A DNA stretch of 35,935 nucleotides, taken from positions 1 to 35,935 of the IMG/VR virus record IMGVR_UViG_3300017727_000056. The stretch is one strand, 5' to 3'. The notes beneath the pieces were generated by a model, which was given only the letters and a program-made list of their open reading frames with translations, searched no databases and was not told the origin of the DNA. This document shows, one piece after another, positions 6,709 through 15,575 of this stretch. The position numbers were made by a program, and so were the translations under genes. This DNA comes from a virus. Positions within the stretch are counted from its first letter, which is position 1; each line of letters opens with the position of its first letter.

Positions 6709-8715
6709 TTATATACCAGCTAAACTCCTAATGCTGTCTAATTCTGTATTATCTTGTACTACAGGCTCTTCTCTGTAGCCCATTACTTCTGATACACGGT
6801 TATTAATCTTTTCTAAAAACTGCTTTGCAGGCTCAATATATTGTTCACCGTAATCTTTTTCTACCATAGTAAGTATTGCTGTTTCACCTTTTGGAAACTG
6901 TCCTGTTGTGTAATCAAAGTAACTTAGTATGAACTCTCCTAATGGAGTCTTTTCGTCCTTTTCTAATTTAATCTTATCACCGTCTGGTCCGTCAATCTCA
7001 TCGCCTTTTTTCTTGCCATTCATTTTGGCTTTCTTTACAGCGTGTGCGTATGCATTGCCTTCGTCGGTATCGTCATCAGTTAACACTGATACCATATCGT
7101 CGCCGTTGTTTAGACCACCTTTTTTGATTTTTACATTTTCTTTACCAAACTTTAGTATTGCGTCTTTAGGATCCATTGAAGTTTGTTTCCAACGCATTTC
7201 ACCTTCGTTCTTTTTACAACTACCTGGTTCTCCGGCTTTTTTGCCTGGAACTTTAGAGTAGCCTTTCCAACACTTATCATAGATTTTGCTATTGCCGTGT
7301 CTTTCACCTTCTTCAATTTCTTCTTCAGTCATGCCTAGTGTAGTCCAACTTTGGTTACCGCAGTCTTCACATGCAGTTTCTGAGAACTGACCCATTGCAT
7401 CTTCTAATGCTTGTTCAATTTCTGACTCATCAGTTGTGCCTGAACGTGTAGTAAATCCACTGTTTAATTCTTTACCAATGCGTTTTACTTCCATGTCCAT
7501 ATCGCCGGCATTAATTTTATTTTTTCTAACCGTGTTGTACAAACACACACGTGGATCATTTAAACAACCATTTTCAATTTTAGCAATAGTTGCATCATCA
7601 TATCCATGTGTTTTTAACAATGTTCTTAGTATATGTAAATCTTGTTTATACTGTTTCATACTGTCAGCACGACCTTTTTTAAAGTCAGCAATCTTACCTT
7701 TAGCCCAATCAATAGGACCTTCTTCTAAATCTTCTGGACCTAGTTCAACTGTCTTAGTGCCTTCTTTAACTAAGTTGTATATGTAAGGAAACACGTCTGA
7801 TAGTTCTTCGTTAAACTGTTTGATAGTTAGCTCGTCTATCCAGTTCTCTGCAACGTCACTTGGTACGTCTTCCATCATAGGTGTTTCAAATGCTTCAAAT
7901 GTTTCTTTGTAATATGCTGGCTTTTGTAATGACTCTACAGTCTTTTTAACTGTTGACATACGCTCTTTAACAATGTCCATATATCCTGCTAGGCTTTCTG
8001 CCATTACTGCTGAACGACCCATGTAAGTTTTAAACTTACGTAACTTTGCTAATTCTTCACTTAGACTTGTAATATGTTTGCCAAAGTCATCATGTGGAGC
8101 TCCGCCTTCTGCTACGTGACGAGCCATTGCTCTTGCACCACTTAGGTGTTTAAATGGATACTTGAATCTTTCACCATCTGCATTTTCAACATATATTGCA
8201 CCAACCTTTTGTGTACGTCCTGTTGCACTTGCTTGGTTAATACTTTCTGTATGTTTTATCATTAGTCTAGCACTATCAAAGTTTTGATAACTTATTCTTG
8301 ATGTGCCATAAAGTTTTGATTCGTTCATTTGATCATCCTCAACGCGGTTTTGAGCTAAAAATTTGTAATCTCGTTTATCTAGATTGCTTTTTGTTATGTT
8401 ACGTGTATCAAAATTTAGCAATCTCATTTTACTAAATTGACGTAATTCTTTTAGAAAACTGTACCAATTATCTCGTGTCATTGAATCTTCGTTTGCTACA
8501 AAATCGTTTGTATACATAACTGCTAATGCATCTTCGTCTAAGGAAATACTAACTTTGCCTAATACACGATCTGCCTCTTTATACTGAAAGTCGAAAAAAC
8601 GTGCTTCAGATGCTACGTTAGTTACATTGCCTTCAGAATCACCAATAGTAACAGTGGGAAAACGTCCACGTATTTTATCGAAAAGGTCTTTTGATATATT
8701 CTCTAAGTTCTTCAT
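6709..8715 (-). CDS. Large conserved protein of unknown function downstream of gp17
   Basis: A 668-residue protein using the ATG at 8715. No enzyme domain recognised. Visible features are long charged helical stretches, a Cys pair in ACEDCGNQSWTT about two thirds along, then KCWKGYSKVPGKK and GEPGSCKKNE, a Cys/Lys-rich motif I have seen in marine phage proteins, a Lys/Gly/Asp-rich low-complexity part, and a helical C-terminus. A TTG 15 nt upstream would extend the frame by 5 residues but lies in the promoter. GATAAATA ends 5 nt before this ATG and overlaps the gp17 stop codon. Position after gp17 suggests a virion or head-assembly role, which is inference. Confidence 0.75.
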   Translation of the reverse strand: MKNLENISKDLFDKIRGRFPTVTIGDSEGNVTNVASEARFFDFQYKEADRVLGKVSISLDEDALAVMYTNDFVANEDSMTRDNWYSFLKELRQFSKMRLLNFDTRNITKSNLDKRDYKFLAQNRVEDDQMNESKLYGTSRISYQNFDSARLMIKHTESINQASATGRTQKVGAIYVENADGERFKYPFKHLSGARAMARHVAEGGAPHDDFGKHITSLSEELAKLRKFKTYMGRSAVMAESLAGYMDIVKERMSTVKKTVESLQKPAYYKETFEAFETPMMEDVPSDVAENWIDELTIKQFNEELSDVFPYIYNLVKEGTKTVELGPEDLEEGPIDWAKGKIADFKKGRADSMKQYKQDLHILRTLLKTHGYDDATIAKIENGCLNDPRVCLYNTVRKNKINAGDMDMEVKRIGKELNSGFTTRSGTTDESEIEQALEDAMGQFSETACEDCGNQSWTTLGMTEEEIEEGERHGNSKIYDKCWKGYSKVPGKKAGEPGSCKKNEGEMRWKQTSMDPKDAILKFGKENVKIKKGGLNNGDDMVSVLTDDDTDEGNAYAHAVKKAKMNGKKKGDEIDGPDGDKIKLEKDEKTPLGEFILSYFDYTTGQFPKGETAILTMVEKDYGEQYIEPAKQFLEKINNRVSEVMGYREEPVVQDNTELDSIRSLAGI

Positions 8716-8720
8716 GTTAA

Positions 8721-8728
8721 TATTTATC
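8721..8728 (-). promoter_or_regulatory. Late promoter core GATAAATA, 5 nt before ATG 8715
   Basis: Minus strand GATAAATA followed by TTAAC and the ATG. The TGA stop of gp17 is embedded in the core. No Shine-Dalgarno. Same 5-nt spacing as six other genes in the window. Confidence 0.6.
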
Positions 8729-10307
8729 AATAATTGCTACTAACGAAGATCGGCATGGGTGCATCATAATCTTCCATACTTTCCGCCTGGGTAAATGTAT
8801 TATACACTCTTGGATCCCAGTCTTTTAATACATCCATCATTCTAAGTGCAAGTAATGTTGCACTTACTAGATCATCGCTTATTCCTGATTTAGCTTGGAA
8901 GCTACTTCCTGTAGCAACAAAGCCTTTTAATTCTGACAATAGAGGCTTACTGCGTATAAGCATTTTGTCATTTTCTACCATTGTTTTTAATCGACTACAT
9001 GCTGTAATCTTAGTACCGTGTGTAGTATTAAAGCCTTTACGGAACTTGCGCACATGTCCTTTTCGAATAGGTTCAGACACAAATAGTCCTGGTATATTCT
9101 CTTCCCCGAAATCGTTTATAACGATTAGTGCCGCTTCGCCGATGCCATTGTTTTCTACACTCCAATACACGCCATTGCTATTGCCTGTTTCTTTTGTTAT
9201 ATAATTACAGATATCCGACAGTACACGTATTTGTCCTGGTATAGCAGTTTGATTGTGTTGCCACTCTGCTACTTGTTCATAACTAGGTAATTCAAATACT
9301 TGTATAGCCGCATTATCTCCGCCTGTGCCCATACTAGGATCAAGTGCAATACAATATGTATATTGCGAAGTTGGCTTTTTATACCAACGTGTTTGACCCA
9401 TATTTAATGTAGGGTTAGTGCCTTCCATGGCCGCAAGTTTAATTGAGTTGATAAGTGTTTCATCAAATACCAAAAACTCACATCCGTATTCACGTCTAAA
9501 CTTTTCTTCGCCAATACGTCCAATTTCTGCTACTTTCCATTCTTCATCACGATCAGGATGTTCTTCCCATTGTGCAACAAAACTATGAAATCCGTTTATG
9601 CCTAATTCTTGTTCATTGCCATGTTCGTCAAACTTTTGTTCTGCTTGTTTCCAAATAGTAGCAAATGTATCTTCATCACTGTTAGGTGTTGATGTAATAA
9701 TAGCACGACCACCTGTTGCTAGTGTAGGTGATATTGATGTCCAAAATTCTTCTGCAATGTTAGGTTGCACAAATGCAAACTCGTCACAGTATAGTAATGA
9801 TATGGACATACCACGTCCAGTGTTTCCAGTAGTTGTTTGACTTACGATTCTACTACCGTTTTCAAACTCAATACTACCTTTGTTGTAACTTGTAACACCT
9901 GCTCTAATATGGTCTTCACATGTTTCATATATGTAACGTATACGTGACATAATTTCTTGTGCGCCTGTATACTTGTGCGCCGCAATTAGAATAGTTTGAT
10001 CTGGATTAAACATTGCATACCACGCTAGGTATATTGCCGCACAGGTAGTCTTACCTGTTTGCCTTGGCATCATGTTTATATTAAAACGATAACTGTGGTA
10101 TGAATGCATCAAACGTATTTGATACTCATAAGGATCAAACAACAACTTACCTTGTACAGGATGTTGTATAAAAGCAAACTTACGTGCAAAGTACATATAC
10201 CCAGTATCAGGATCAGTACATGCTAATAAGTCAGCAATTTGTTCTTCATTAAATGTTTCTTTGGTATTGGCTTTTTTAGTTAATACGCCATCTAAACTTT
10301 TGCTCAT
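8727..10307 (-). CDS. 17: Terminase large subunit gp17
   Basis: A 526-residue protein with both terminase domains. Walker A MPRQTGKTT is at residues 80-88, Walker B LLYCDEFAF has Asp175/Glu176, and TSTPNS is the coupling motif. The nuclease domain begins at YCIALDPSMGTGGDNA with catalytic Asp323, and GISDDLVSATLLA near the C-terminus carries the later acidic residues. It pumps DNA into the prohead and cuts concatemers. Length is near marine T4-like gp17 (T4: 610). The upstream gene stops 8 nt before; GTTAAATA, overlapping that stop, lies 5 nt before the ATG with no ribosome site. Confidence 0.97.
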   Translation of the reverse strand: MSKSLDGVLTKKANTKETFNEEQIADLLACTDPDTGYMYFARKFAFIQHPVQGKLLFDPYEYQIRLMHSYHSYRFNINMMPRQTGKTTCAAIYLAWYAMFNPDQTILIAAHKYTGAQEIMSRIRYIYETCEDHIRAGVTSYNKGSIEFENGSRIVSQTTTGNTGRGMSISLLYCDEFAFVQPNIAEEFWTSISPTLATGGRAIITSTPNSDEDTFATIWKQAEQKFDEHGNEQELGINGFHSFVAQWEEHPDRDEEWKVAEIGRIGEEKFRREYGCEFLVFDETLINSIKLAAMEGTNPTLNMGQTRWYKKPTSQYTYCIALDPSMGTGGDNAAIQVFELPSYEQVAEWQHNQTAIPGQIRVLSDICNYITKETGNSNGVYWSVENNGIGEAALIVINDFGEENIPGLFVSEPIRKGHVRKFRKGFNTTHGTKITACSRLKTMVENDKMLIRSKPLLSELKGFVATGSSFQAKSGISDDLVSATLLALRMMDVLKDWDPRVYNTFTQAESMEDYDAPMPIFVSSNY

Positions 10308-10312
10308 GTTAG

Positions 10313-10320
10313 TATTTAAC
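10313..10320 (-). promoter_or_regulatory. Late promoter core GTTAAATA, 5 nt before gp17 ATG
   Basis: Minus strand GTTAAATA, then CTAAC, then the gp17 ATG at 10307. The TAA stop of the preceding gene is inside the core. There is no Shine-Dalgarno; predicted leaderless start. Confidence 0.5.
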
Positions 10321-10714
10321 CAATATAATCGTCATAGTATCCCGTATCGAACCTAAGATCAAACAGTTTACGTTTGTCTTGCTGTATTAGTACGGGTACT
10401 GGGGAAGCATTAGGACCGTTTGTTGGTTCGCTCCATAACCATTCATATTCGCCGTTGTCAATCTTTTTGTGTAATTTTTTTAGTCGTCTACGATTGTAGT
10501 TAGGACAAATATAAACAATGGCTTGATTGTTGCCTAGTGGCTCAACTTCTCCAGACCATTGTGTAATTTTTAATTCGCCTTTTTTGAGAGCGGCTCCGCT
10601 CCAAGGACATACAGGTTTAATGTGTTGGAAGTATTCTTCCCAATTAACCTCTTGACTTTTTCTTCCCTCGGCCTTTTCCTCGGCCCTCGGTTGTCTTGAT
10701 GTCTTCGTTACCAC
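10316..10714 (-). CDS. Conserved hypothetical protein, probable GTG start inside the upstream gene
   Basis: A 132-residue protein. The core NWEEYFQHIKPVCPWSGAAL, then VYICPNYNRRRLKKL and EYEWLWSEP, resembles a small conserved protein found near terminase genes of marine T4-like phages; its role is not known to me. No ATG or TTG lies in frame before the conserved core, so the GTG at 10714 is the best start, giving a charged, Arg/Lys/Glu-rich N-tail. That start lies 71 nt inside the 3' end of the upstream gene in the +1 frame. A frameshifted fusion to that gene is the alternative. Confidence 0.7.
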   Translation of the reverse strand: MVTKTSRQPRAEEKAEGRKSQEVNWEEYFQHIKPVCPWSGAALKKGELKITQWSGEVEPLGNNQAIVYICPNYNRRRLKKLHKKIDNGEYEWLWSEPTNGPNASPVPVLIQQDKRKLFDLRFDTGYYDDYIG

Positions 10715-11357
10715 GTGATGCTTTTAACTTCTTTTTACCACGTCCTCTGCCAGCCATTATAGCGCCTCTACCCTCGGCAGTTTTCTTTTCGCTTAGTGCG
10801 GCCCAAAGTTGATCTCTAATTGACTCAACAGCTGGATCTTTTACACGGATTGCTTTTCTATCTTTTGGTCTGTGTAAATCATCGCCTGTTGCAATAACAT
10901 CATCTTCACTGCCATACTCTTCGTCTGGTGAGTTAGCCCAATTTTCAGATGCTTCTTCTTCTGCAGGAGCCTCATCATCTTCACCAGCTGACATAATAGA
11001 ACGCATAGTTGCCATATCCATTTCTTGTCCTTTTGCTGGTAGTTCCATTTCTGGTTCATGATCATGTACTACTGGTAACTGCGGAGCATTGTCAATTCCT
11101 GCCGCTTGTTGCATCATTGAAATAAGATCTGCAACATTTTCTTTACCTGATGCTGTAATATTTACTGTTACTTCACCTTGTCCAGCGCCGGGCATCATTG
11201 GTGCCTCAGTTGCTGTTGCTGGCATGTCGCCACATTCTTCTACTGATTGTATTGATTCTAAAATAGCTTTCATGCTACCTTTATCTGCGGAATTAGCTGG
11301 CTTCTTGCCTGCTCCTGCATCATCAAAGTTTTTTAAAATATCTAGCATATTGCTCAT
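10644..11357 (-). CDS. Conserved acidic/basic structural-type protein upstream of gp17
   Basis: A 237-residue protein with strong charge asymmetry: MSNMLDILKNFDDAG at the start, an acidic middle (AGEDDEAPAEEEASENWANSPDEEYGSEDD region), and a very basic Gly/Arg/Lys C-terminus containing ASRGNEDIKTTEGRG. The basic tail with ASRGNEDIKTTEG is a pattern I recognise from marine T4-like phages near genes 16/17; function unknown. TAGGGAG precedes the ATG, which is 3 nt after the stop of the upstream gene. A head-scaffold or DNA-contact role would fit the composition but is a guess. Confidence 0.75.
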   Translation of the reverse strand: MSNMLDILKNFDDAGAGKKPANSADKGSMKAILESIQSVEECGDMPATATEAPMMPGAGQGEVTVNITASGKENVADLISMMQQAAGIDNAPQLPVVHDHEPEMELPAKGQEMDMATMRSIMSAGEDDEAPAEEEASENWANSPDEEYGSEDDVIATGDDLHRPKDRKAIRVKDPAVESIRDQLWAALSEKKTAEGRGAIMAGRGRGKKKLKASRGNEDIKTTEGRGKGRGKKKSRG

Positions 11358-11359
11358 AA

Positions 11360-11917
11360 TTAACTCCCTATTGGACTTTTGCTATTTGTTTCAGATGTTA
11401 TGTCTTTGCTCTCTCCAGCTGTTACACCAGCTACAGGATCAACTTCTCTTTCCTTACGAGCAACTTCTAATTCTTTTAACAGGTCCATAACACGATTTTC
11501 ACCTACGCTATCTTGGCCGCTTTCGCCGCCCATGTCTTCTGTATTCAACACTGATTCGTATGGTTCTTCATTTTTTGGTTCTTGTTGTAATTCTAGTACT
11601 TCACCTGGAACTCTAACTACTATATGTGCCGCTGGTATATTACAATTTGCGGCAATATAATTTTCTAATACTTGTTTTGTTGTAGGATAGTTAACAGCTA
11701 TTTCCCAAGTCTGTACTTCCATATTTTTTAATGTTGGAAAATCTAAAGGTGATTCTTGTATTGGAGTCTTCTTCATAGATGAAATACTTTCAATACTAAA
11801 TCTTTCTAAAGACGTTTTTAATTGTGCTTCGCAATTTTCAGGAAGCTCACCTGCAACTTTAATTAAAAAGCTATAAGTTTTCTTTGATTCTATTAATATA
11901 TCGCTAAATGATTTCAT
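11360..11917 (-). CDS. Conserved hypothetical protein downstream of gp16
   Basis: A 185-residue protein beginning MKSFSDILIESKKTYSFLIK. The N-terminal two thirds (VAGELPENCEAQLKTSLERF, then TPIQESPLDFP and VNYPTTKQVLE) look like a ferredoxin-like alpha/beta domain that is common in marine T4-like phages beside gp16; the last third is polar and Glu/Ser-rich. No catalytic motif seen. AGGAAA lies 9 nt before the ATG, and GATAAATA overlaps the gp16 stop codon, giving this gene and those below it a separate late start. Confidence 0.75.
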   Translation of the reverse strand: MKSFSDILIESKKTYSFLIKVAGELPENCEAQLKTSLERFSIESISSMKKTPIQESPLDFPTLKNMEVQTWEIAVNYPTTKQVLENYIAANCNIPAAHIVVRVPGEVLELQQEPKNEEPYESVLNTEDMGGESGQDSVGENRVMDLLKELEVARKEREVDPVAGVTAGESKDITSETNSKSPIGS

Positions 11918-11937
11918 CGTTAATTTCCTATTATATG

Positions 11938-12444
11938 TTATTTATCTTTATCTAAGCCTTTTAGGCGTTCCAATAGACTGTTGCGATCTGTAACAACATA
12001 TCCTTCTCCAGATACTAGCCCGTCATTTCCGTTATTAGTGTCTGAATCCATCTTTTGTTTTTTGAGTTGAAGCTCAATCATCTTTAATTTTTTGTCCATT
12101 TTTGCTGTTTTTGCATCAAGACTTGTTTTTAACATATTACCTGCAACTTCAAAAACCCTACCACTATAACGACTTTCTACATTCATGCCTAGAGTCATTA
12201 AATCATCATAAGCATCTAATGCACGTTGAGCAATATCTTCTAGTTCGTTATCTGCTTTATCACCTAATCCTTTTACAGCTGGTAATGCAGAGGCGATCTT
12301 ATCAAAATCAGCCATGGTATTAAATGTATCTTGTTGTTCAACTATTGCGGCTTGCTTTTTTGACTCGTTATCTTTTGACTTAGCGTCATTAATGATATCT
12401 TTAGAATCAGGCAAATCTAATAGTTCTTCTAGTTTCTTTGTCAT
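11938..12444 (-). CDS. 16: Terminase small subunit gp16
   Basis: A 168-residue protein matching T4 gp16 in length (164) and in style: MTKKLEELLDLPDS at the start, DIAQRALDAYDDLMTLGMNVESRYSGRVFEVAGNML as the central helical hairpin, then the Lys-rich DAKTAKMDKKLKMIELQLKKQK helix. gp16 forms rings that recognise DNA and regulate gp17. The ATG overlaps the stop of the sulfotransferase gene (ATGA), so translation is coupled to it. Confidence 0.9.
   Translation of the reverse strand: MTKKLEELLDLPDSKDIINDAKSKDNESKKQAAIVEQQDTFNTMADFDKIASALPAVKGLGDKADNELEDIAQRALDAYDDLMTLGMNVESRYSGRVFEVAGNMLKTSLDAKTAKMDKKLKMIELQLKKQKMDSDTNNGNDGLVSGEGYVVTDRNSLLERLKGLDKDK
11939..11946 (-). promoter_or_regulatory. Late promoter core GATAAATA at the gp16 stop
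   Basis: Minus strand GATAAATA 21 nt before the ATG at 11917, with a TAGGAAA ribosome site between. The gp16 stop (GAT AAA TAA) contains the core. Belongs to the class with a normal leader. Confidence 0.55.
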
Positions 12445-13088
12445 AGTAATACACCGTTATTATACATGATATTTATATCTTTAGAATACCCTAGTAAATT
12501 AAAATCTTGTTCGTATGCGTTATATACTGTTTCTACAATACTGTATTTTGTATAATACTTCTTATATTGATTATTACCAGTTTTATTTAAATGCGTTATA
12601 TCTTCTGTTGTCCCTAATATACGCTTTAAATAATCGTTCACTTGATCCATTTGTTCAAAGTTAAAAAGACGATCTACATTTTTGTAAGGGTGCTGTAAAC
12701 TACCTAACGGAACATACGGTAATAAATTACAAAACTGCTTAAACGTTTTAATGTTATTTTCTTTATTCCATCTAGAATACCAATCTAAATTAGATTGTTT
12801 GCCAAAGTGCTTGTCAGATTGTTTTGCAAGTTTTTTTATATCTACTTCATGCAAATATCTATATAAACTAACTGCTCTTGAATACGGATTTCTAGTAACT
12901 GCAAAAGTTTCTCCTAATGGTACATTTAGTGATTCTAAGTCACTCGGTGTTGCATGTGATAACTCATGTGGTGACCAAATTTCTTTTCCATGTTTAAAGA
13001 TATATGCACTAATACTTTTGCCAGCTGTTTTTGGAATGTGTACAAATGTATAACGCTCACCTTTATGGTTTACAAACGATATATTCAT
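12441..13088 (-). CDS. Sulfotransferase-family protein inserted between gp4 and gp16
   Basis: A 215-residue protein. FVHIPKTAGKSIS (residues 15-27) is the PAPS 5'-phosphosulfate loop and FAVTRNPYSRAVSLYRYL is the 3'-phosphate motif. It resembles the family of the gene at 392 but is clearly diverged from it. It overlaps gp4 and gp16 by ATGA at both ends, so it is locked into the late packaging operon with no separate promoter visible. This implies late synthesis, when virion parts or the cell surface could be sulfated; the acceptor is unknown. AAAGGA lies 12 nt before the ATG. Confidence 0.85.
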   Translation of the reverse strand: MNISFVNHKGERYTFVHIPKTAGKSISAYIFKHGKEIWSPHELSHATPSDLESLNVPLGETFAVTRNPYSRAVSLYRYLHEVDIKKLAKQSDKHFGKQSNLDWYSRWNKENNIKTFKQFCNLLPYVPLGSLQHPYKNVDRLFNFEQMDQVNDYLKRILGTTEDITHLNKTGNNQYKKYYTKYSIVETVYNAYEQDFNLLGYSKDINIMYNNGVLL

Positions 13089-13522
13089 CTACGGCGTCCT
13101 TTATGAAATATGTCGCCCTCGTTAACTACTCTAAAAAATATTTTCTTTTGCTTACACCATATTCTTGCGGCTTCCCACTTAGCCTGATTAATAACATAGT
13201 GTGCTTGGTTAGCTCTAGACTTTCCAAGTTTTTCTTTAACTGTTTGATTTTCTGGTTTGACTTCGATAAGCTCTACACGTTGCTTACCATCTTTACCACC
13301 GTAAGCAATAAAGAAGTCAGGTACATAAACTGTGTACTTACCTGTAAATGGATGTCTATATGGAATTTGTACTGCTTCACTAGCCCATTGTTGAACACTA
13401 GGATGTTCGTCACAAAACTTCATAAAAGCAAATTCCCAACTTGATCTATATGTTGGAGTTCTTGATCCTATATATTTGTCTGGATTTTTTGGACTAAATT
13501 TTCCTTGTGCAAATCTACCCAT
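13085..13522 (-). CDS. 4: Head completion protein gp4
   Basis: A 145-residue protein (T4 gp4/50 is about 150). It opens MGRFAQGKFSPKNPDKYIG, then YRSSWEFAFMKFCDEHP, YVPDFFIAYGGKDGKQRVELIEVKPENQ and a helical basic C-terminus. The PDF...E-x-K spacing gives a nuclease-like PD-(D/E)xK pattern, known for this family. gp4 acts at the head portal before tail joining. It starts 1 nt after the subtilase gene stops and overlaps the sulfotransferase by ATGA. No clear Shine-Dalgarno. Confidence 0.88.
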   Translation of the reverse strand: MGRFAQGKFSPKNPDKYIGSRTPTYRSSWEFAFMKFCDEHPSVQQWASEAVQIPYRHPFTGKYTVYVPDFFIAYGGKDGKQRVELIEVKPENQTVKEKLGKSRANQAHYVINQAKWEAARIWCKQKKIFFRVVNEGDIFHKGRRR

Positions 13523-13523
13523 A

Positions 13524-15566
13524 TCATTTGCTAAATCTTATTGATAGGCCGCCTTTGAAATTTAAAGGACCTCTAATTTCTGATGGCCCTTGATTACTAG
13601 ATGTATAAGGACCTTCGTATAAAATTATTGGAGCAGAACCTGCTAAACTTTTAGTCTGTAGCCATCCTGAATCAAAAGGGTCTGAATAGTCGTCACCAAT
13701 AAACATAGTAGTAGCGTCTTGCTCTTCTAAAGTATTACTAACATAATCTTTTATATTTTCCCAATCCCAGCCTCTGTTGTGTTCTAATACAGTTGCTAAG
13801 AATCCACATGCAACTGGACATGCGGCTGAAGTACCGTTAAAATAAGTATCTTCTGCTGTTCCGCCATCTGCTGTTAAACCTGAGTAAGTATTATCAAATC
13901 TAGGTACAATACTAGAAGTATCGCTAGGTGAAGCCGCGCCTAATGTACCATCTGCTGGTGCATAAAAATCCACTGCTGGACCACAATCACTATAATATGC
14001 CTTGTTGTCAATACTACCTATAGCAGTACCTTCACTCCAGTCATCATCTAGTGCGCCAACATTAATTGCTTTAAATCTATTATCAGCTGTTGGTCCAACA
14101 CATTGTGGCCAACCAGGTCTGTTTACAGATGCATATGCATTGTAATAGTTTCCTAATTCAATTTGATTAGTGTCGTCTATAGTTGCACCACTTGAACTCC
14201 AGTGAAAGTTATCCCAATTAGGATGATCTGGTAACACCTGTTGTTGGCTGTCATTACCTGCGGCCATAACTAATATTACACCTGCGTCTGCGCATTCATT
14301 TGATGCTGTAAATAAACTATTTGGTTTAGGATAATGTTTTACACGGCCATCGCCATTAGTTCTTATAACACGATAATTGTTAGTTGCATTAGTATTAGTA
14401 GTAAATTGATAGTCAGTACCTCTAAAATTAGAATAACCACTAGTCCTAGTTGATACACGAAATCCCCAACTATTAGAACTAATAGTAGGATCTTGTTGTC
14501 CGTAAGTAGGATTAATAGGCTTGTGTAAGTGGAATATTTTCATTACATCAAAGTATTGTTCGGATCCTAAAAACGAAGAACCATATGCATCAACAACCCA
14601 CTTGTTAGCATTATATGCCCAACCATGTGTTTTACCAAATGTTAAACTTGCACATTGTGTTCCGTGTGTTCCGTCGCCTGGTCCTACAGTATTTGAACCA
14701 TGAGCTCTGTTTCTAGTATAATTGCTTGGTATAGTTACAGTACCAATACTTGCAAACTTTGCTGAACGATTAGAACTATTTGCCCACCAACTTCTTGATA
14801 CACTTTCTCCAGGAACAACAGTACCGTCCCAACGTGTAATTAATCTATTACTTGCATCTGCATTAAAATAATCAGGGTCAATATAGTATGGACTATCTAA
14901 TACTAAATCTAATACGTTACATAACGGAGAAGTAGCATTGCCTGCATCTCTGCCGTCTCTAATACTTAATGGATTGCCTGGTATAAAATCTTGTGGAACT
15001 ATGCCAGCTTCACTTCCGGCACCTGAATTAACTGTGTCATTTATAAATTCTGGATGTCCTATCCAGCTTCCGTTATCGCCTACAATAACATCAACATCTT
15101 TGCCTGTACCTCTTTGTGCAGGAATGTCTTCTACTACTGCTGACCTATCTCCGCCTGCCCAAGGATTTGCTTTTTGTCTCATACGCAACAGTTGACTTGT
15201 TACTGCGCCATTGTCGACATTTGTTGTTCCGCTATAGTTTTGACCATAAGCAAGATAATTTCTTACATTGCTAGTGTATCTATTTTTCTGTGGAAGATCA
15301 CAACGTAATTGATCTGCAGGAATTTGCATCTCTGGATAACGTGCAACATCAAGATTTATGTATTCAACTTCTGGTAGTTGCTCAACTTCTGCTTTTTCAG
15401 CATCAGTAAGCATGTATGTACCTCTTGTTGAACTTTGTAATGTATAATTTTCACAAATAACTTCTCTGTCAGGCACATTACTAATTGATGTGCTAGTAGT
15501 AAGATATTCGTGTACTTTATCAAATGCATCTTTAGATACTGCATTTATAACATAATATTTTTCCAT
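13524..15566 (-). CDS. Subtilisin-like serine protease (peptidase S8), first copy
   Basis: A 680-residue protein. A prodomain-like N-terminus (residues 1-75, with TYMLTDAEKAEVEQLP) precedes the protease. Catalytic residues visible: Asp164 in VIVGDNGSWIGHPEF, His301 in GDGTHGTQCAS, oxyanion Asn438 in MAAGNDS, Ser580 in NGTSAACP. The Asp-His interval is long, with extra loops. No signal peptide. It sits directly downstream of a fibre gene (9-nt gap) and upstream of gp4, and AAAGGTAA precedes the ATG. It may be a virion enzyme that processes fibres or digests host surface protein; this is inference. The second copy is at 30787. Confidence 0.93.
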   Translation of the reverse strand: MEKYYVINAVSKDAFDKVHEYLTTSTSISNVPDREVICENYTLQSSTRGTYMLTDAEKAEVEQLPEVEYINLDVARYPEMQIPADQLRCDLPQKNRYTSNVRNYLAYGQNYSGTTNVDNGAVTSQLLRMRQKANPWAGGDRSAVVEDIPAQRGTGKDVDVIVGDNGSWIGHPEFINDTVNSGAGSEAGIVPQDFIPGNPLSIRDGRDAGNATSPLCNVLDLVLDSPYYIDPDYFNADASNRLITRWDGTVVPGESVSRSWWANSSNRSAKFASIGTVTIPSNYTRNRAHGSNTVGPGDGTHGTQCASLTFGKTHGWAYNANKWVVDAYGSSFLGSEQYFDVMKIFHLHKPINPTYGQQDPTISSNSWGFRVSTRTSGYSNFRGTDYQFTTNTNATNNYRVIRTNGDGRVKHYPKPNSLFTASNECADAGVILVMAAGNDSQQQVLPDHPNWDNFHWSSSGATIDDTNQIELGNYYNAYASVNRPGWPQCVGPTADNRFKAINVGALDDDWSEGTAIGSIDNKAYYSDCGPAVDFYAPADGTLGAASPSDTSSIVPRFDNTYSGLTADGGTAEDTYFNGTSAACPVACGFLATVLEHNRGWDWENIKDYVSNTLEEQDATTMFIGDDYSDPFDSGWLQTKSLAGSAPIILYEGPYTSSNQGPSEIRGPLNFKGGLSIRFSK

Positions 15567-15575
15567 GCTTTACCT

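Noticed and set aside
8716-8730. TTG start at 8730 for the large gene after gp17
   Set aside because: It would overlap the gp17 stop and the late promoter core and has no ribosome site; the ATG at 8715 has the 5-nt promoter spacing seen elsewhere.
10560-10720. -1 slippery site in the overlap before the 132-residue gene
   Set aside because: The downstream frame is +1 relative to the upstream gene, so a classical -1 heptamer does not fit. Only a GTG start or a +1 shift remains.
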